Origin: Prosthecobacter debontii
GTDB taxonomy: Bacteria; Verrucomicrobiota; Verrucomicrobiia; Verrucomicrobiales; Akkermansiaceae
Assembly (NCBI GenBank): GCA_945873125.1
Contig: CAMCBV010000004.1
Location: 38,001 to 102,000, forward strand
Reading direction: 5' to 3'
Length of the DNA stretch: 64,000 nt
Shown: piece after piece, positions 29,889 to 39,968 of the stretch
Position numbering within the stretch: position 1 is the first letter of the stretch
How the letters are laid out: the number at the start of each line of letters is the position of its first letter
The notes under the pieces: generated by a model
Database searches by the model: none
Told to the model about the DNA's origin: nothing
What the model saw: only the letters and a program-made list of their open reading frames with translations
Translations under genes and position numbers: made by a program

Positions 29889-31043
29889 TTATTTCAAATT
29901 TCCTAACACCCAATGATACTCAGCAGCGATCTGCTCTTCGACAGGGCGTTGCAAGGTGTTTGGCAGAACGCCCCATGTATACGTTTCGATCTCAAAATGC
30001 TGACATATGTTCGGATGCTTGAGGTGCCATCGCAGGGTTTCTTCGACGTGGACATGGGTTGATCCCAAGGGATCTGTGGGCTTCGCGTCCAGGGGAATGT
30101 GGAAATGCACACGTGCTTCATGGAAATCAGTCGGCTGAATTTTTCTGGAATCGACCGCCTCAAAAAAGACAGGCAGATCTTTGAAGCGCTCGAGTGATCC
30201 ATCGGGTCGGCGTGCGATGACTTGATGAAAATAGGTCGGTTCGTTGAACTTGCGGATCGCCTCAAGGGCTGTTGGATCAGACGGGTTCAATTTTAAGGCG
30301 TTGGAAAGGTGGATTTTCGACAGGCGGATGTTCGCATCGATCGCGATGGCATCGAGAGATTGCTTTGCATCGTCGAACTCGATCGCGAAATGGCAGCAAT
30401 CGTAGTTCAGGCCGATGCGTTGTTGGATGATGATTGGACTGGTCGCATCTCGGTGGAGGCGCTCGAAAAACGCTAATGTTTCCGCGGTATTTTCAAAATG
30501 CCCTAGCGGTTCTGGCTCAAGACCGAGGTGAAGGTCGATCTGATGCTTTTGCGAGAGGTCCTCAATGAAATAGGCAATTTGGATGAGGTTCTTGCGGATG
30601 ATGGTTTCATCGGCATGAAAGGTCTTATGCGAGCCGGGGAGGGTGGAAATGGATCCTCCAGAGCTTTTCGGAGCGATCTCGGCGATGATTTGGAAGAGAT
30701 TCTGTGTGTATATGACCCGCTCTTGGGACGTCCAATCGGGTTGGAATACCTTTTCCTTCACCACAGTCCCGTGAAATGCGCCGTAGGGAAAGCCGTTGAT
30801 GGTGAAAACCATGCAGTTGTTTGCAGCGAGCCAATCTTTGAATCGATCCAGATGATCTTCCTGAAGCAATTCCTCTGCAGCTCTGGCAGATAGCCTCAAA
30901 CCAATCGGATAGGGCTTGTCGGAAGGCTGATGCCCAGTCACCAGCAGTTTGTCACGCACCGTCAGCACGTGCTTTTCAAGCGCATGCAAGGTTTCCTCCC
31001 ATGATTCGGCGGGGTGGATGTTGGTGCAGTAACCGAGGATCAT
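29889..31043 (-). CDS. EboE-like TIM-barrel protein
   Basis: MILGYCTNIHPAESWEETLHALEKHV...LHLGLEPEPLGHFENTAETLAFFE...VHVEETLRWHL; start trimmed to ATG at 31043. Confidence 0.65.
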   Translation of the reverse strand: MILGYCTNIHPAESWEETLHALEKHVLTVRDKLLVTGHQPSDKPYPIGLRLSARAAEELLQEDHLDRFKDWLAANNCMVFTINGFPYGAFHGTVVKEKVFQPDWTSQERVIYTQNLFQIIAEIAPKSSGGSISTLPGSHKTFHADETIIRKNLIQIAYFIEDLSQKHQIDLHLGLEPEPLGHFENTAETLAFFERLHRDATSPIIIQQRIGLNYDCCHFAIEFDDAKQSLDAIAIDANIRLSKIHLSNALKLNPSDPTALEAIRKFNEPTYFHQVIARRPDGSLERFKDLPVFFEAVDSRKIQPTDFHEARVHFHIPLDAKPTDPLGSTHVHVEETLRWHLKHPNICQHFEIETYTWGVLPNTLQRPVEEQIAAEYHWVLGNLK

Positions 31044-31050
31044 TGAGGAA

Positions 31051-31102
31051 GTTTCAAATTTCAAATCTCAAATTTCAAGGAAGAGGAAGAGGAAGAGGAA
31101 GA
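31051..31102. repeat. AAATTTCAA-type low-complexity repeat followed by (GGAAGA)4
   Basis: gtttcaaatttcaaatctcaaatttcaagg then ggaaga x4 at 31079..31102. Confidence 0.85.
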
Positions 31103-31112
31103 ATTTTACTCT

Positions 31113-32528
31113 TCAGTATTTACGTGATTCGATGGCTTTGGCCACTCGTAGCATCGTGGCCTCGCCGAAGCTGGGGGCCATGACTTGGATGCCTACGGGG
31201 AGTTCTGCGGCTCCGTCGAAGGCTGTGGTTCCGCAGGGGACGGAAATGGCCGGGATACCAGCAAGGTTGGCTGCAATGGTGAAGACGTCTGCGAGGTAGT
31301 CTTCGAGTGGGTTTTCGGAGCAGGTGCCGATCCGACGAGCTGGGCTTGGAGTTACGGGAGAAAGGATGACGTCGACTTTTTCAAACGCTTGATTGAAGTC
31401 GCGCGCGATCAGTTTTCTGACTTTCTGAGCACGGGTATAATAGGCATCGTAGTAGCCGGAGGAGAGAACATAGGTTCCTAAAATGATCCGACGTTTCACC
31501 TCGGGACCAAAACCCTGTTCGCGGGATTGGTGGTAAACATCGATGATGTCGGAGGCTCCGGTAGCGCGATTTCCGTAGCGAATTCCATCGAAACGGGAGA
31601 GGTTCGACGATGCTTCGGCTGGGGCGATCACATAGTAGGTTGCGACCACGTGGGAGGTATATGGTAAAGAAATCTTGATTATCTCTACTCCTTGACTTTC
31701 AAGGTGTTGGATACATTTTTCCACATTTTCTCGAACGCCTGGATGGATGCCGTCCGCGAAGTATTCAGCAGGAATTCCTACCCTCAAACCTTTGACTCCA
31801 TCTTTAAGGGTCGCCAAATAATCGGGAACTGGGATGTTGACGGAGGTCGAGTCTCTCGGGTCATATCCAGCGATCGTTTGAAGTAATAAAGCAGCGTCAT
31901 CCACCGACTGAGTGAGTGGTCCGATCTGGTCCAGAGACGAGGCGAAGGCGACCACTCCGTAGCGGGAAACTCGACCATAGGTGGGCTTGAGTCCGACGAT
32001 TCCGCAGTGAGAGGCGGGCTGGCGAATTGAGCCACCCGTATCCGAGCCGAGGGCGGCGTATGCGGTGAGATCGGCGACCGCGGCCGCGGATCCACCAGAT
32101 GAGCCACCTGCAATACGCTCCGGATCTCGTGGGTTGCGGGTGAGTTGGATCGCGGAGTTCTCGGTGGCCGAACCCATGGCGAACTCATCCATGTTCATCC
32201 TGCCAAACGGAATGGCTCCGGCTTCTTTGAGCTTTCGGATGACCGTCGCGTCATAGGGAGAGATGTAGTTTTTCGCTAAAAACTTCGATCCACAGGTGCA
32301 GGGCTCGGCAAAGGTGTTGATGTTGTCCTTAATCGCAATCGGAAGACCCCCAAGCGGTTTGGATAGATCGGCATCTGCGGCGGCTTTGAGCGCGGCCTCG
32401 AGATCATAGGAAATATAAGCCTTCGTTCTCTCATCCCGCTCAGCGATGGCGGCTGCGAGATTCTCGAGAGCTTGGGTCGGGGTGGTTTCACCAGAGAGAA
32501 ACTGCTGGCGGAGCTGGGTGAGAGTCAT
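31113..32528 (-). CDS. gatA: Asp/Glu-tRNA amidotransferase subunit A
   Basis: GLPIAIKDNINT, GGSSGGSAAAVADLTAYAALGSDTGGSIRQPASHCGIVGLKPTYGRVSRYG. Confidence 0.96.
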   Translation of the reverse strand: MTLTQLRQQFLSGETTPTQALENLAAAIAERDERTKAYISYDLEAALKAAADADLSKPLGGLPIAIKDNINTFAEPCTCGSKFLAKNYISPYDATVIRKLKEAGAIPFGRMNMDEFAMGSATENSAIQLTRNPRDPERIAGGSSGGSAAAVADLTAYAALGSDTGGSIRQPASHCGIVGLKPTYGRVSRYGVVAFASSLDQIGPLTQSVDDAALLLQTIAGYDPRDSTSVNIPVPDYLATLKDGVKGLRVGIPAEYFADGIHPGVRENVEKCIQHLESQGVEIIKISLPYTSHVVATYYVIAPAEASSNLSRFDGIRYGNRATGASDIIDVYHQSREQGFGPEVKRRIILGTYVLSSGYYDAYYTRAQKVRKLIARDFNQAFEKVDVILSPVTPSPARRIGTCSENPLEDYLADVFTIAANLAGIPAISVPCGTTAFDGAAELPVGIQVMAPSFGEATMLRVAKAIESRKY

Positions 32529-32608
32529 GTCTTAGAGTGGGAGAGAGGGAGAGTCTGATGGTAGGGTCGTTTCGATGAAACGACCGAAGTCGATTTTCGC
32601 GCTTCAAA

Positions 32609-32899
32609 TTAAGCATCTGCTACAACTTTTGGGACGCGGATTTGGGATTGGGCTTGGTCTGGAGCGTTGCGTAGGACGAGTTCGGGGTCGAGACTTGGAA
32701 GCGGGGTATCATCGCGCATCAGGCCGAGGTGATCATGATTGTCGAGACCAAGGTCGTTGGGAAGTTCGACGCTTGAGAGAGATTCGACGTGCTCCAAAAT
32801 TGCCTCGAGTTGGGACTGAAAAGTCACGACTTCGGCAGGAGTCAGATCAAGACGCGCCAATTTGGCGACGTAGCTGACATCAATGTGTGGGTGGGACAT
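32609..32899 (-). CDS. gatC: Asp/Glu-tRNA amidotransferase subunit C
   Basis: VSYVAKLARLDLTPAEVVTFQSQLEAILEHVESL; upstream of gatA. Confidence 0.93.
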   Translation of the reverse strand: MSHPHIDVSYVAKLARLDLTPAEVVTFQSQLEAILEHVESLSSVELPNDLGLDNHDHLGLMRDDTPLPSLDPELVLRNAPDQAQSQIRVPKVVADA

Positions 32900-33032
32900 G
32901 AGATGCGGTTAAAAGTTCTTAGTTCTGGGTTCCTGATTGTCAGGAACGGCGGGGCAAATCATTCAGGGTAAATTCAAAAATGCAAACCACAGAATGAGGG
33001 TTAGCTGCAGATAATGTGATGCGCGCGCATGA

Positions 33033-33560
33033 TCATCCTCCAACCGCCGACAGAATTTCAGAAACATCTGCCAATCTGCCAATTCCTTGATATCCACAAG
33101 CGAGATCACCGATGGCGGGTTGGATGAATTGGCAACCATCGGCTTCGAGTTGTTGGATGTTGCGTTGGGTGGCGGGATGCAGCCACATTTTGCCATTCAT
33201 GGCAGGGGCAATCAGAACGCGGGTTTCACGTGGTAGGGCCAGATAAATGGAAGTCAAAGGGTCTGGAGCATGACCATTTGCCAGCAGGGCGAGGGTATTG
33301 GCTGAGGCAGGGGCGATAAGCAAGAGATCTGCGGTATCGGCTAGCTCGATGTGACCGGGCTTCCACGAATGTTTCTCATCTTCCAATGAAACCAAAACTG
33401 GATGGCGGGTCAGAGTCTGGAGCGTGAGCGGGGTGATGAATTCACAGGCGGATCGGGTCATAACTGCATGCACTTCATGACCTTCTTTGACGAGCTGCGA
33501 CGCGAGGTCGGCGGCCTTGTAAGCAGCGATGGAGCCAGTGATGCCGAGGATGATTTTCAT
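33033..33560 (-). CDS. Flavoprotein / phosphopantothenoylcysteine decarboxylase (CoaC domain only)
   Basis: MKIILGITGSIAAYKAADLASQLVKEGHEVHAVMT; LIAPASANTLALLANG; IAPAMNGKMW. Confidence 0.9.
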   Translation of the reverse strand: MKIILGITGSIAAYKAADLASQLVKEGHEVHAVMTRSACEFITPLTLQTLTRHPVLVSLEDEKHSWKPGHIELADTADLLLIAPASANTLALLANGHAPDPLTSIYLALPRETRVLIAPAMNGKMWLHPATQRNIQQLEADGCQFIQPAIGDLACGYQGIGRLADVSEILSAVGG

Positions 33561-33675
33561 GAAACTGTAAATTTTAAATATTAAGACAGCTGCTGCGGAC
33601 GATTCTTATTATACTGGTAAGCAGTTGTGGATTGGAAGAGGAATGATCATAGGCTCTTCATTGAGATTTGAGATT

Positions 33676-34878
33676 TCAGCGCAGCATGGTTGCGGCTTTT
33701 TTAATGGCTTGAGCAAGGGAATCGATGTCCTGCTCGGTGTTGTAGAGGGCGAAAGAGGCGCGTGTGGTGCCAGTGATGCCAAATCGGGCCATGAGAGGCT
33801 GGCAGCAGTGGTGACCAGTGCGGACAGCGATGCCCATCTGGTCGATCAACGTTCCCAGATCGTAATGATGGATGCCTTCGATAGCAAAAGAGATTGCGCC
33901 GATCCGATCCGCCGGGCCGTAAAGGTGGATGCCCGGTATTTCGGAAAGGGCTGCTGCTGCCTGGCAGATGAGGGTTTCTTCGTGGGTATGGATTTCTGAT
34001 AGGCCGATGCGATGGATGTAATCGAAAGCGGCTGCAAGCGCGATGGCGCCTTCGATATTGGGAGTGCCGGCTTCGTATTTGAAGGGAAGATCGTTATAGG
34101 TGGTTTTCTCAAACGTGACCTCTTTGATCATTTCACCACCGCCACGCCATGGGGGGAGAACTTCCAACAAACTTTTACGGCCCCATAACACACCAATACC
34201 AGTGGGCGCGTAAACCTTGTGGCCTGAGAAGACAATGAAATCGGCACCGAGCGCTTGGACATCGATGGCGAGATGAGGGATGGCTTGTGCGGCATCGATT
34301 AAAACCATGGTGCCGTATTTCTTCGCGGCGGCTGTCATTTCAAGGACAGGATTGACCGTGCCGAAAGCGTTGGAGACCCAGGTGATGGCGAGGACTTTGG
34401 TTTTCTCGGAAAGGAGATTTTGGAAAGCGGCCTGATCCAAAACACCTTGTTCATCGCATGGAATCACACGCAGCGTTGCGCCGCTTCGTTGTGCGAGCAT
34501 CTGCCATGGAACGATGTTGGAATGATGCTCGAGGGCGGATATGAGAATTTCATCGCCGGCGGAAACTGGAACAATATTGGAGACGAGGTTGATGCCGTCA
34601 GTACATCCCGAGGTGAAAATTACTTCTTCGGGTGAACCGGCGTTGAGGTATTTTGCGATGGTTTCCCGCGCGTGTTCATGGGCGGCAGTGGCTTCACGGG
34701 CGAGGTGGTGCGTGCCGCGATGAATGTTCGAATTGATCTTCTCATAATAACGGCGCGAGGCATCCAGAACCGCGATCGGTTTTTGGGTGGTGGCGGCGTT
34801 GTCGAGATAGACCAAGGGGCGTCCGTTTACCTGCTCCGAAAGGATGGGGAAGTCGGCTTTGAGGGAGGAGGTAAGCAT
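33676..34878 (-). CDS. sufS: SufS-family cysteine desulfurase
   Basis: VYLDNAATTQKP, HKVYAPTGIGVLWG, VRTGHHCCQPLM. Confidence 0.94.
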   Translation of the reverse strand: MLTSSLKADFPILSEQVNGRPLVYLDNAATTQKPIAVLDASRRYYEKINSNIHRGTHHLAREATAAHEHARETIAKYLNAGSPEEVIFTSGCTDGINLVSNIVPVSAGDEILISALEHHSNIVPWQMLAQRSGATLRVIPCDEQGVLDQAAFQNLLSEKTKVLAITWVSNAFGTVNPVLEMTAAAKKYGTMVLIDAAQAIPHLAIDVQALGADFIVFSGHKVYAPTGIGVLWGRKSLLEVLPPWRGGGEMIKEVTFEKTTYNDLPFKYEAGTPNIEGAIALAAAFDYIHRIGLSEIHTHEETLICQAAAALSEIPGIHLYGPADRIGAISFAIEGIHHYDLGTLIDQMGIAVRTGHHCCQPLMARFGITGTTRASFALYNTEQDIDSLAQAIKKAATMLR

Positions 34879-34918
34879 CTGAAGAGTGAATGATGAAAAG
34901 TGAAGAGTGAATTTTTTT

Positions 34919-35023
34919 GACCACGAAATTCACGAATGACTCAAAGGGTTATGAAACGAATAAAATACCAATTTTTTAAATGATGACTGTTCGATTCGTG
35001 TGTTCTGTGAAATTCGTGGTTTG
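34919..35023. repeat. Imperfect inverted repeat, CCACGAAATTCACGAAT family
   Basis: gaccacgaaattcacgaat ... attcgtgtgttctgtgaaattcgtggttt between fabD and sufS. Confidence 0.6.
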
Positions 35024-35034
35024 AAATCTTTTCC

Positions 35035-35961
35035 CTAAGAAAGTTGTTCGATGGCAGCTTCGAGAGATGGAAGGTCTTCGATGGATATGACCTTCGCATC
35101 GGGTGCGATTTTTCCAACCAAGCCAGCGATGACTTTTCCGGGACCGATCTCGATGAACTCACTGTGACCTTTTGAAATGAGGTATTGGATGGATTCGATC
35201 CAGCGAACCGAGCCAGTGACTTGGGATGTGAGGGTTGAGCGGATTTCATCGGACGAAGAAACCGGGGCTGCGGTGAAGTTCGCAATGACAGGAATCTGTG
35301 GAGAAACGATGGCGGTGGAAGCGAGTTCGCCAGCGAGTTGTTCTTGGGCGGAGGTCATAAGCGACGAATGGTAGGCGCCAGCGACGTTGAGTTTGATCGC
35401 ACGGCGAATGCCATAATCTTTGGCTTTGGCAACCGCGTCATCAATGCCTGCGCTTGAGCCGGAAATCACGATCTGACCTGGAGCATTGAGGTTTGCGACA
35501 TCGACACCGGTTACTTTCGCGAGTTCGCGGATTTTTTCCTCTTCGCCGCCAATTAGGGCGGCCATCGCACCATCGGTGGCGTTACAAGCCTCTTCCATGA
35601 ATGTTCCGCGTCGCGAAACGAGGCGAAGGCCGTCTTCGAAGGAGAACGTCCCGGCAGCGGCATGGGCGGTAAATTCACCGAGGGAAAGCCCGGCGGCGGC
35701 GGCGGGCTTGAAATTTGGCAAGCGGGATTTCAGAAGTGCAAGACCGATCAAGCCATGAAGATAGAGAGCGGGTTGGCATTTAGAGGTTGCGGTTAGAGTT
35801 TCCTCAGGGCCGTCGAACATGATGTCGGTGAGTGAATATCCAAGCGTAGTATCGGCTTTGACTGCGAGATCGCGAGCGATGCTTGAGGACTCGATCCAAT
35901 CGCGAGCCATGCCGATTTTTTGTGCGCCTTGTCCGGAGAAGAGGATAACGGGTGAAGTCAT
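35035..35961 (-). CDS. fabD: ACP S-malonyltransferase
   Basis: ILFSGQGAQKIGMARD, AAGLSLGEFTAHAAAG, GAYHSSLM. Confidence 0.94.
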   Translation of the reverse strand: MTSPVILFSGQGAQKIGMARDWIESSSIARDLAVKADTTLGYSLTDIMFDGPEETLTATSKCQPALYLHGLIGLALLKSRLPNFKPAAAAGLSLGEFTAHAAAGTFSFEDGLRLVSRRGTFMEEACNATDGAMAALIGGEEEKIRELAKVTGVDVANLNAPGQIVISGSSAGIDDAVAKAKDYGIRRAIKLNVAGAYHSSLMTSAQEQLAGELASTAIVSPQIPVIANFTAAPVSSSDEIRSTLTSQVTGSVRWIESIQYLISKGHSEFIEIGPGKVIAGLVGKIAPDAKVISIEDLPSLEAAIEQLS

Positions 35962-36082
35962 GGTGGGCTTTTTAAACAGATGAAATCACCTTGGCTAGTC
36001 TTTCGTGGTCATTCATCTTCATCAAAATATGCGTGGTTTATGGGAGGAATGGGGTGTGCAGGACTCCGGTTGGGTGCGTAGA

Positions 36083-37348
36083 ATGATGATGATGAGTTTT
36101 CAAATCGCCGGGCTAAAATTATTAGCGCTGAGCCTATTGCTGGTTCAGGGCGTTTTTGCGCAGGGAAGTCGGGATTTTTGGGATCTGGAGCCGATTCGCT
36201 ATTCGGATACGATGCCGACGGATCGATTGGCGGGATTGAAGGCAAAGTTGGAGGCTAGAAAAGCGGAGGGACAGTTGGGTTATGGATTGAACGCTTTGGA
36301 GTTCGTTTTGGATGAATTGGATGTGCCGAAAGAATCGCAGGTTTTGGTGTTTTCAAAGACCAGTCTGCAGAACAGCCGGATCACTCCACAGACTCCGAGG
36401 TGTTTGTTTTTTTCCGCAAATTCCTATGTGGGCTATGTGCCGGGTGGGTCGATCGAAGTGATCGTTCAGGATGCGGCCTTGGGACCGGTGTTTTACCTCC
36501 TCGAACCGGATCGGAACGGGGCGATTAAAATCGAGCGGGATACGAATCGCTGTCTCTCTTGTCACGCAACCTCACGGACTGAAAATGTTCCGGGCTTATT
36601 GATCCGATCGGTTTATGCGGAAGCAGAGGGGCATCCAATTTTGCAGTTAGGGACTCACGATGTGGCTCATGAAACGGCATTGGCGGACCGATGGGGCGGT
36701 TGGTATGTGACAGGGAAAAGCTCGCTACCGCATCTGGGTAACCGGATTTTCAAAGATGATTCCGATCTGACGCCTTCGGGAATCCAGATCAAGTCGGTGG
36801 AAGGTAGGGTGGACGTTAAGAATTATCTGAGGCCGACCAGTGATGTCGTGGCTTTATTGGTGTTAGAGCATCAGACGAAGATGCATAATTTGTTAAATGC
36901 CGCGACGATGAACTATCGGCGTTCGGTTTATTTTATGAAAATCCTGAATCCCGATGCGGATCCGGCGGTTGGCTCTGCGAGCGATATCGCTGAGAGTGGA
37001 GCGAAAGACATTGTGAGCTATCTGTTTTTTAAAGATGAGGCGGATTTGGGTGACGGAGTGGAGGGTGATGCGAAATTTCAGCAGGCGTTCGTGAAGCGTT
37101 TTCCTAAAAGCAAGGAAGGTGACAGCTTGGCGGAGTTCCGATTGTACGGGCGGATTTTTAAAAATCGCTGCTCCTACATGGTGTATTCCGATGCGTTCAA
37201 AGGCATGCCTGTTCTGTTGAAGCAAAAAGTGATCGCGCGAATGAAACGCGTCGTAGCGGGTGAGGAAGAGGGTTTTGAATATCTGAAGAAATCCGAGCTC
37301 AAGCGGATCGACGGAATTTTGAGCGAGACCTTGGCAGATTGGAAATAG
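36083..37348 (+). CDS. Hypothetical secreted protein with one CXXCH heme-binding motif
   Basis: Signal peptide LALSLLLVQGVFAQ; CLSCHATSRTENVPGLLIRSVY; ATGATGATGATG start cluster. Confidence 0.65.
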   Translation: MMMMSFQIAGLKLLALSLLLVQGVFAQGSRDFWDLEPIRYSDTMPTDRLAGLKAKLEARKAEGQLGYGLNALEFVLDELDVPKESQVLVFSKTSLQNSRITPQTPRCLFFSANSYVGYVPGGSIEVIVQDAALGPVFYLLEPDRNGAIKIERDTNRCLSCHATSRTENVPGLLIRSVYAEAEGHPILQLGTHDVAHETALADRWGGWYVTGKSSLPHLGNRIFKDDSDLTPSGIQIKSVEGRVDVKNYLRPTSDVVALLVLEHQTKMHNLLNAATMNYRRSVYFMKILNPDADPAVGSASDIAESGAKDIVSYLFFKDEADLGDGVEGDAKFQQAFVKRFPKSKEGDSLAEFRLYGRIFKNRCSYMVYSDAFKGMPVLLKQKVIARMKRVVAGEEEGFEYLKKSELKRIDGILSETLADWK

Positions 37349-37592
37349 AGTCGAAATTCCACTCACGCTCTTGAATTCCTAGCTTACAATTTTTGTCGTG
37401 GCCGTGACAAAGATTGTAAAAAGTATTTTTCGCTGGATTGAAATTTGTTCGGGCTGTTCGAGAGCATGGATGAGGAATTGAACGGCAGATGAGCGCGGAT
37501 CATTGAAGAATGAGTATTTTCTCGGGTTCTAGGTATGCTATGGCCTGAGCAAATTTCTTTGATCCCTTCAGGAACAGGTGCAATATGTTGTT

Positions 37593-39071
37593 ATGGCTAC
37601 TGTCACGGTGAAGCAAATGAGAGAGATTGAGCAACGGGCGATGCGTTCGGGAATCTCCGAGGCTGAGCTGATGGAGTGCGCGGGGGTGGCATTGGGTCAT
37701 GCGATCGGGATTCAATATCGGGAGGTCGGAACAGCCGTGGCTTACGTGGGAAAGGGACATAACGGCGGCGATGCCTTGATTGCGTTGCGGGTGTTGCATG
37801 AAGAGTTCGGTTGGAAAATCGGAGTGCGTTCCGGTTTTGAAATCGACTCATGGGCGGAGTTGACGCGTGCACAATGGGATGAGTTGGATCTGGATGGTTT
37901 GTTGGATGAGGGATTTGAAAAGTTCACTTACGCTCCGCTGTTATTGATTGATGGATTGGTTGGGATTGGTGCGAAGGGACCTCTGCGAGATTCTTTGTTG
38001 GCAATGGCGGGAGAAATGAATCGTCTGAGAAATGAATGCGGTGCGGTGATTTTGTCGGTGGATGTTCCATCGGGGCTAGATCCCGATACGGGTGAGGTTT
38101 TACCAGGAACGGTCATGGCGGATCGGACCTTCATGATCGCTGCGGCCAAGAGTGGATTGCTTTTCTCGCATGCAGCCAAAGCAACGGGCCAGCTTGCTTT
38201 GGTGAGGGTCGATGCCCTGAATGCTGAAGATGCGTGCGAAATGGATTTGATCTGCCCGCAAACCATGAGTTTTGGAAAATCTCCGCGGCCGTTCGATTTT
38301 CACAAAGGCAAAGCCGGGCGGGTGGGAATTGTCGCGGGTTCAACTGCGTTCACCGGCGCGGCGTTGCTTTCGGCGCTCGGCGCTATCCGTGCCGGTGCGG
38401 GTTTGGTGACTTTGTATGTGCGCTCAGTGATCCATGATTCCATGATTTCACGCCTGCCTCTGGAAGTGATGTTGAAACCCTGTGATTTTCCCGAGCAGTT
38501 GTTAGAGGAAAATCTCGATGCGATTGTCATCGGTCCAGGGTTGGGAGAGATGTGTCAGGATTTCACCTATGGTCTGTCTCAGTTGATTGCTCAACCTCGT
38601 GTTCCAACCGTTATTGATGCGGATGGGCTGAATTTCATGGCTCAGCATGGTTTGAAAACGCATAAGCTTCACATTCTTACACCGCATCCGGGTGAGTTTG
38701 CGAGATTAGCACCCACTCTCTCAATACTCGAACGTGAGAACGCCGCTCTTGAGTTTGTTGAGAAAAACGATGCGGTGCTCTTACTGAAAGGCGCGAGAAC
38801 GATCGTTGCAAAGAATGGTTCTCCCTTGCGCATCAACTCCACTGGAACACCTGCCATGTCAAATGGTGGGCAGGGTGACCTTCTTTCAGGCGTTATCGGT
38901 GCTTTGCTCGCCGGTGGGATGAATCCCTTCGACGCAGCGGCATGGGGTGCGTGGTTATGTGGTCACGCGGCAGAACTTGCTCAAGCGGAGATCGGCGATG
39001 TCTGCACTGCGACGGATACGGCGACTAGACTCGGGGAGGCGATAAGGAATTGGCGGAGGGGTGGGAGGTAG
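37593..39071 (+). CDS. nnr: Bifunctional NAD(P)H-hydrate epimerase/dehydratase
   Basis: GKGHNGGDALIALRVL; TGTPAMSNGGQGDLLSGVIGALLAGG. Confidence 0.93.
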   Translation: MATVTVKQMREIEQRAMRSGISEAELMECAGVALGHAIGIQYREVGTAVAYVGKGHNGGDALIALRVLHEEFGWKIGVRSGFEIDSWAELTRAQWDELDLDGLLDEGFEKFTYAPLLLIDGLVGIGAKGPLRDSLLAMAGEMNRLRNECGAVILSVDVPSGLDPDTGEVLPGTVMADRTFMIAAAKSGLLFSHAAKATGQLALVRVDALNAEDACEMDLICPQTMSFGKSPRPFDFHKGKAGRVGIVAGSTAFTGAALLSALGAIRAGAGLVTLYVRSVIHDSMISRLPLEVMLKPCDFPEQLLEENLDAIVIGPGLGEMCQDFTYGLSQLIAQPRVPTVIDADGLNFMAQHGLKTHKLHILTPHPGEFARLAPTLSILERENAALEFVEKNDAVLLLKGARTIVAKNGSPLRINSTGTPAMSNGGQGDLLSGVIGALLAGGMNPFDAAAWGAWLCGHAAELAQAEIGDVCTATDTATRLGEAIRNWRRGGR

Positions 39072-39098
39072 TGGGGAGATTATTTGGAATTCTCTCAT

Positions 39099-39968
39099 TC
39101 ATTTTTTTTCATTCAAAACTCTTGCGAGCCATGCTCTGGCCACATCGCGATACTCACTTTCTCTCTGCATCCAGAGATCTGTATGAGGATGGATGACATT
39201 GCCTTCGGGGATGTTGAATATTTTTTCTGTTGGTACATTCAGGAAAGTGAAGCGCGCCAAATCAAGGTGTTCTTTCATGTAATCGGCGTCCTTGCCACAG
39301 ATGAGTACGGATCTGCCTTTTAGGCGAGCAAGTCTCGCAAGAGCGGATGCACGATCGTCCTCGGGATATCCCCATTTCCGTTGTCCATCAAAGTGATCGT
39401 GTGTAAAAAAGCCTTTCCAAAGTTTCGCAATTTCATCGTCGGCTAATCCAATGTAACTGACGCCAATCGCGCCGCGAGAAAAGCCGCAGATAAAGATGTT
39501 ATCGCGATCTCCACCAAATGATTTGCAGATGCGCGGCAGGTTGACTTTACAATAATCAACAGTCGCTTGCCGATCTCCCCACCATTTGAGGGCGTTCTTT
39601 TTGCGGTCCTTCTCGATATATGGCATCGTGATCCAGATAAATCTTTTTCCTCCGCTCATGCCGTAGCCGAAATTTGCGTCCTTCACCTCGCCAGTGGATC
39701 CGGAAGAGGGCGATTCATTGCCAGTGTATTCAACAATGACCGGATATTTGCCATCAGGTTTCCAATCTACGGGAAGAAACAGGGCATGGTAGACATCGGT
39801 TCCTTGATACTCCGTTGCAACCTGACGCACGCGAAGTCCCGGGGCGGGATCGGCATCTACCATCTTTGGCGTGACTAAATCAGAACGAGTTGTCTCTAAA
39901 TCCGCTGCTTGAACCGCTGCGAAATGAGATGAAACCAAAAACAAGGGAATGATCAGGTATCGCTTCAT
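39099..39968 (-). CDS. Secreted alpha/beta-hydrolase/esterase-like protein
   Basis: Signal peptide; NIFICGFSRGAIGVSYIGL nucleophile-elbow-like motif. Confidence 0.6.
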   Translation of the reverse strand: MKRYLIIPLFLVSSHFAAVQAADLETTRSDLVTPKMVDADPAPGLRVRQVATEYQGTDVYHALFLPVDWKPDGKYPVIVEYTGNESPSSGSTGEVKDANFGYGMSGGKRFIWITMPYIEKDRKKNALKWWGDRQATVDYCKVNLPRICKSFGGDRDNIFICGFSRGAIGVSYIGLADDEIAKLWKGFFTHDHFDGQRKWGYPEDDRASALARLARLKGRSVLICGKDADYMKEHLDLARFTFLNVPTEKIFNIPEGNVIHPHTDLWMQRESEYRDVARAWLARVLNEKK

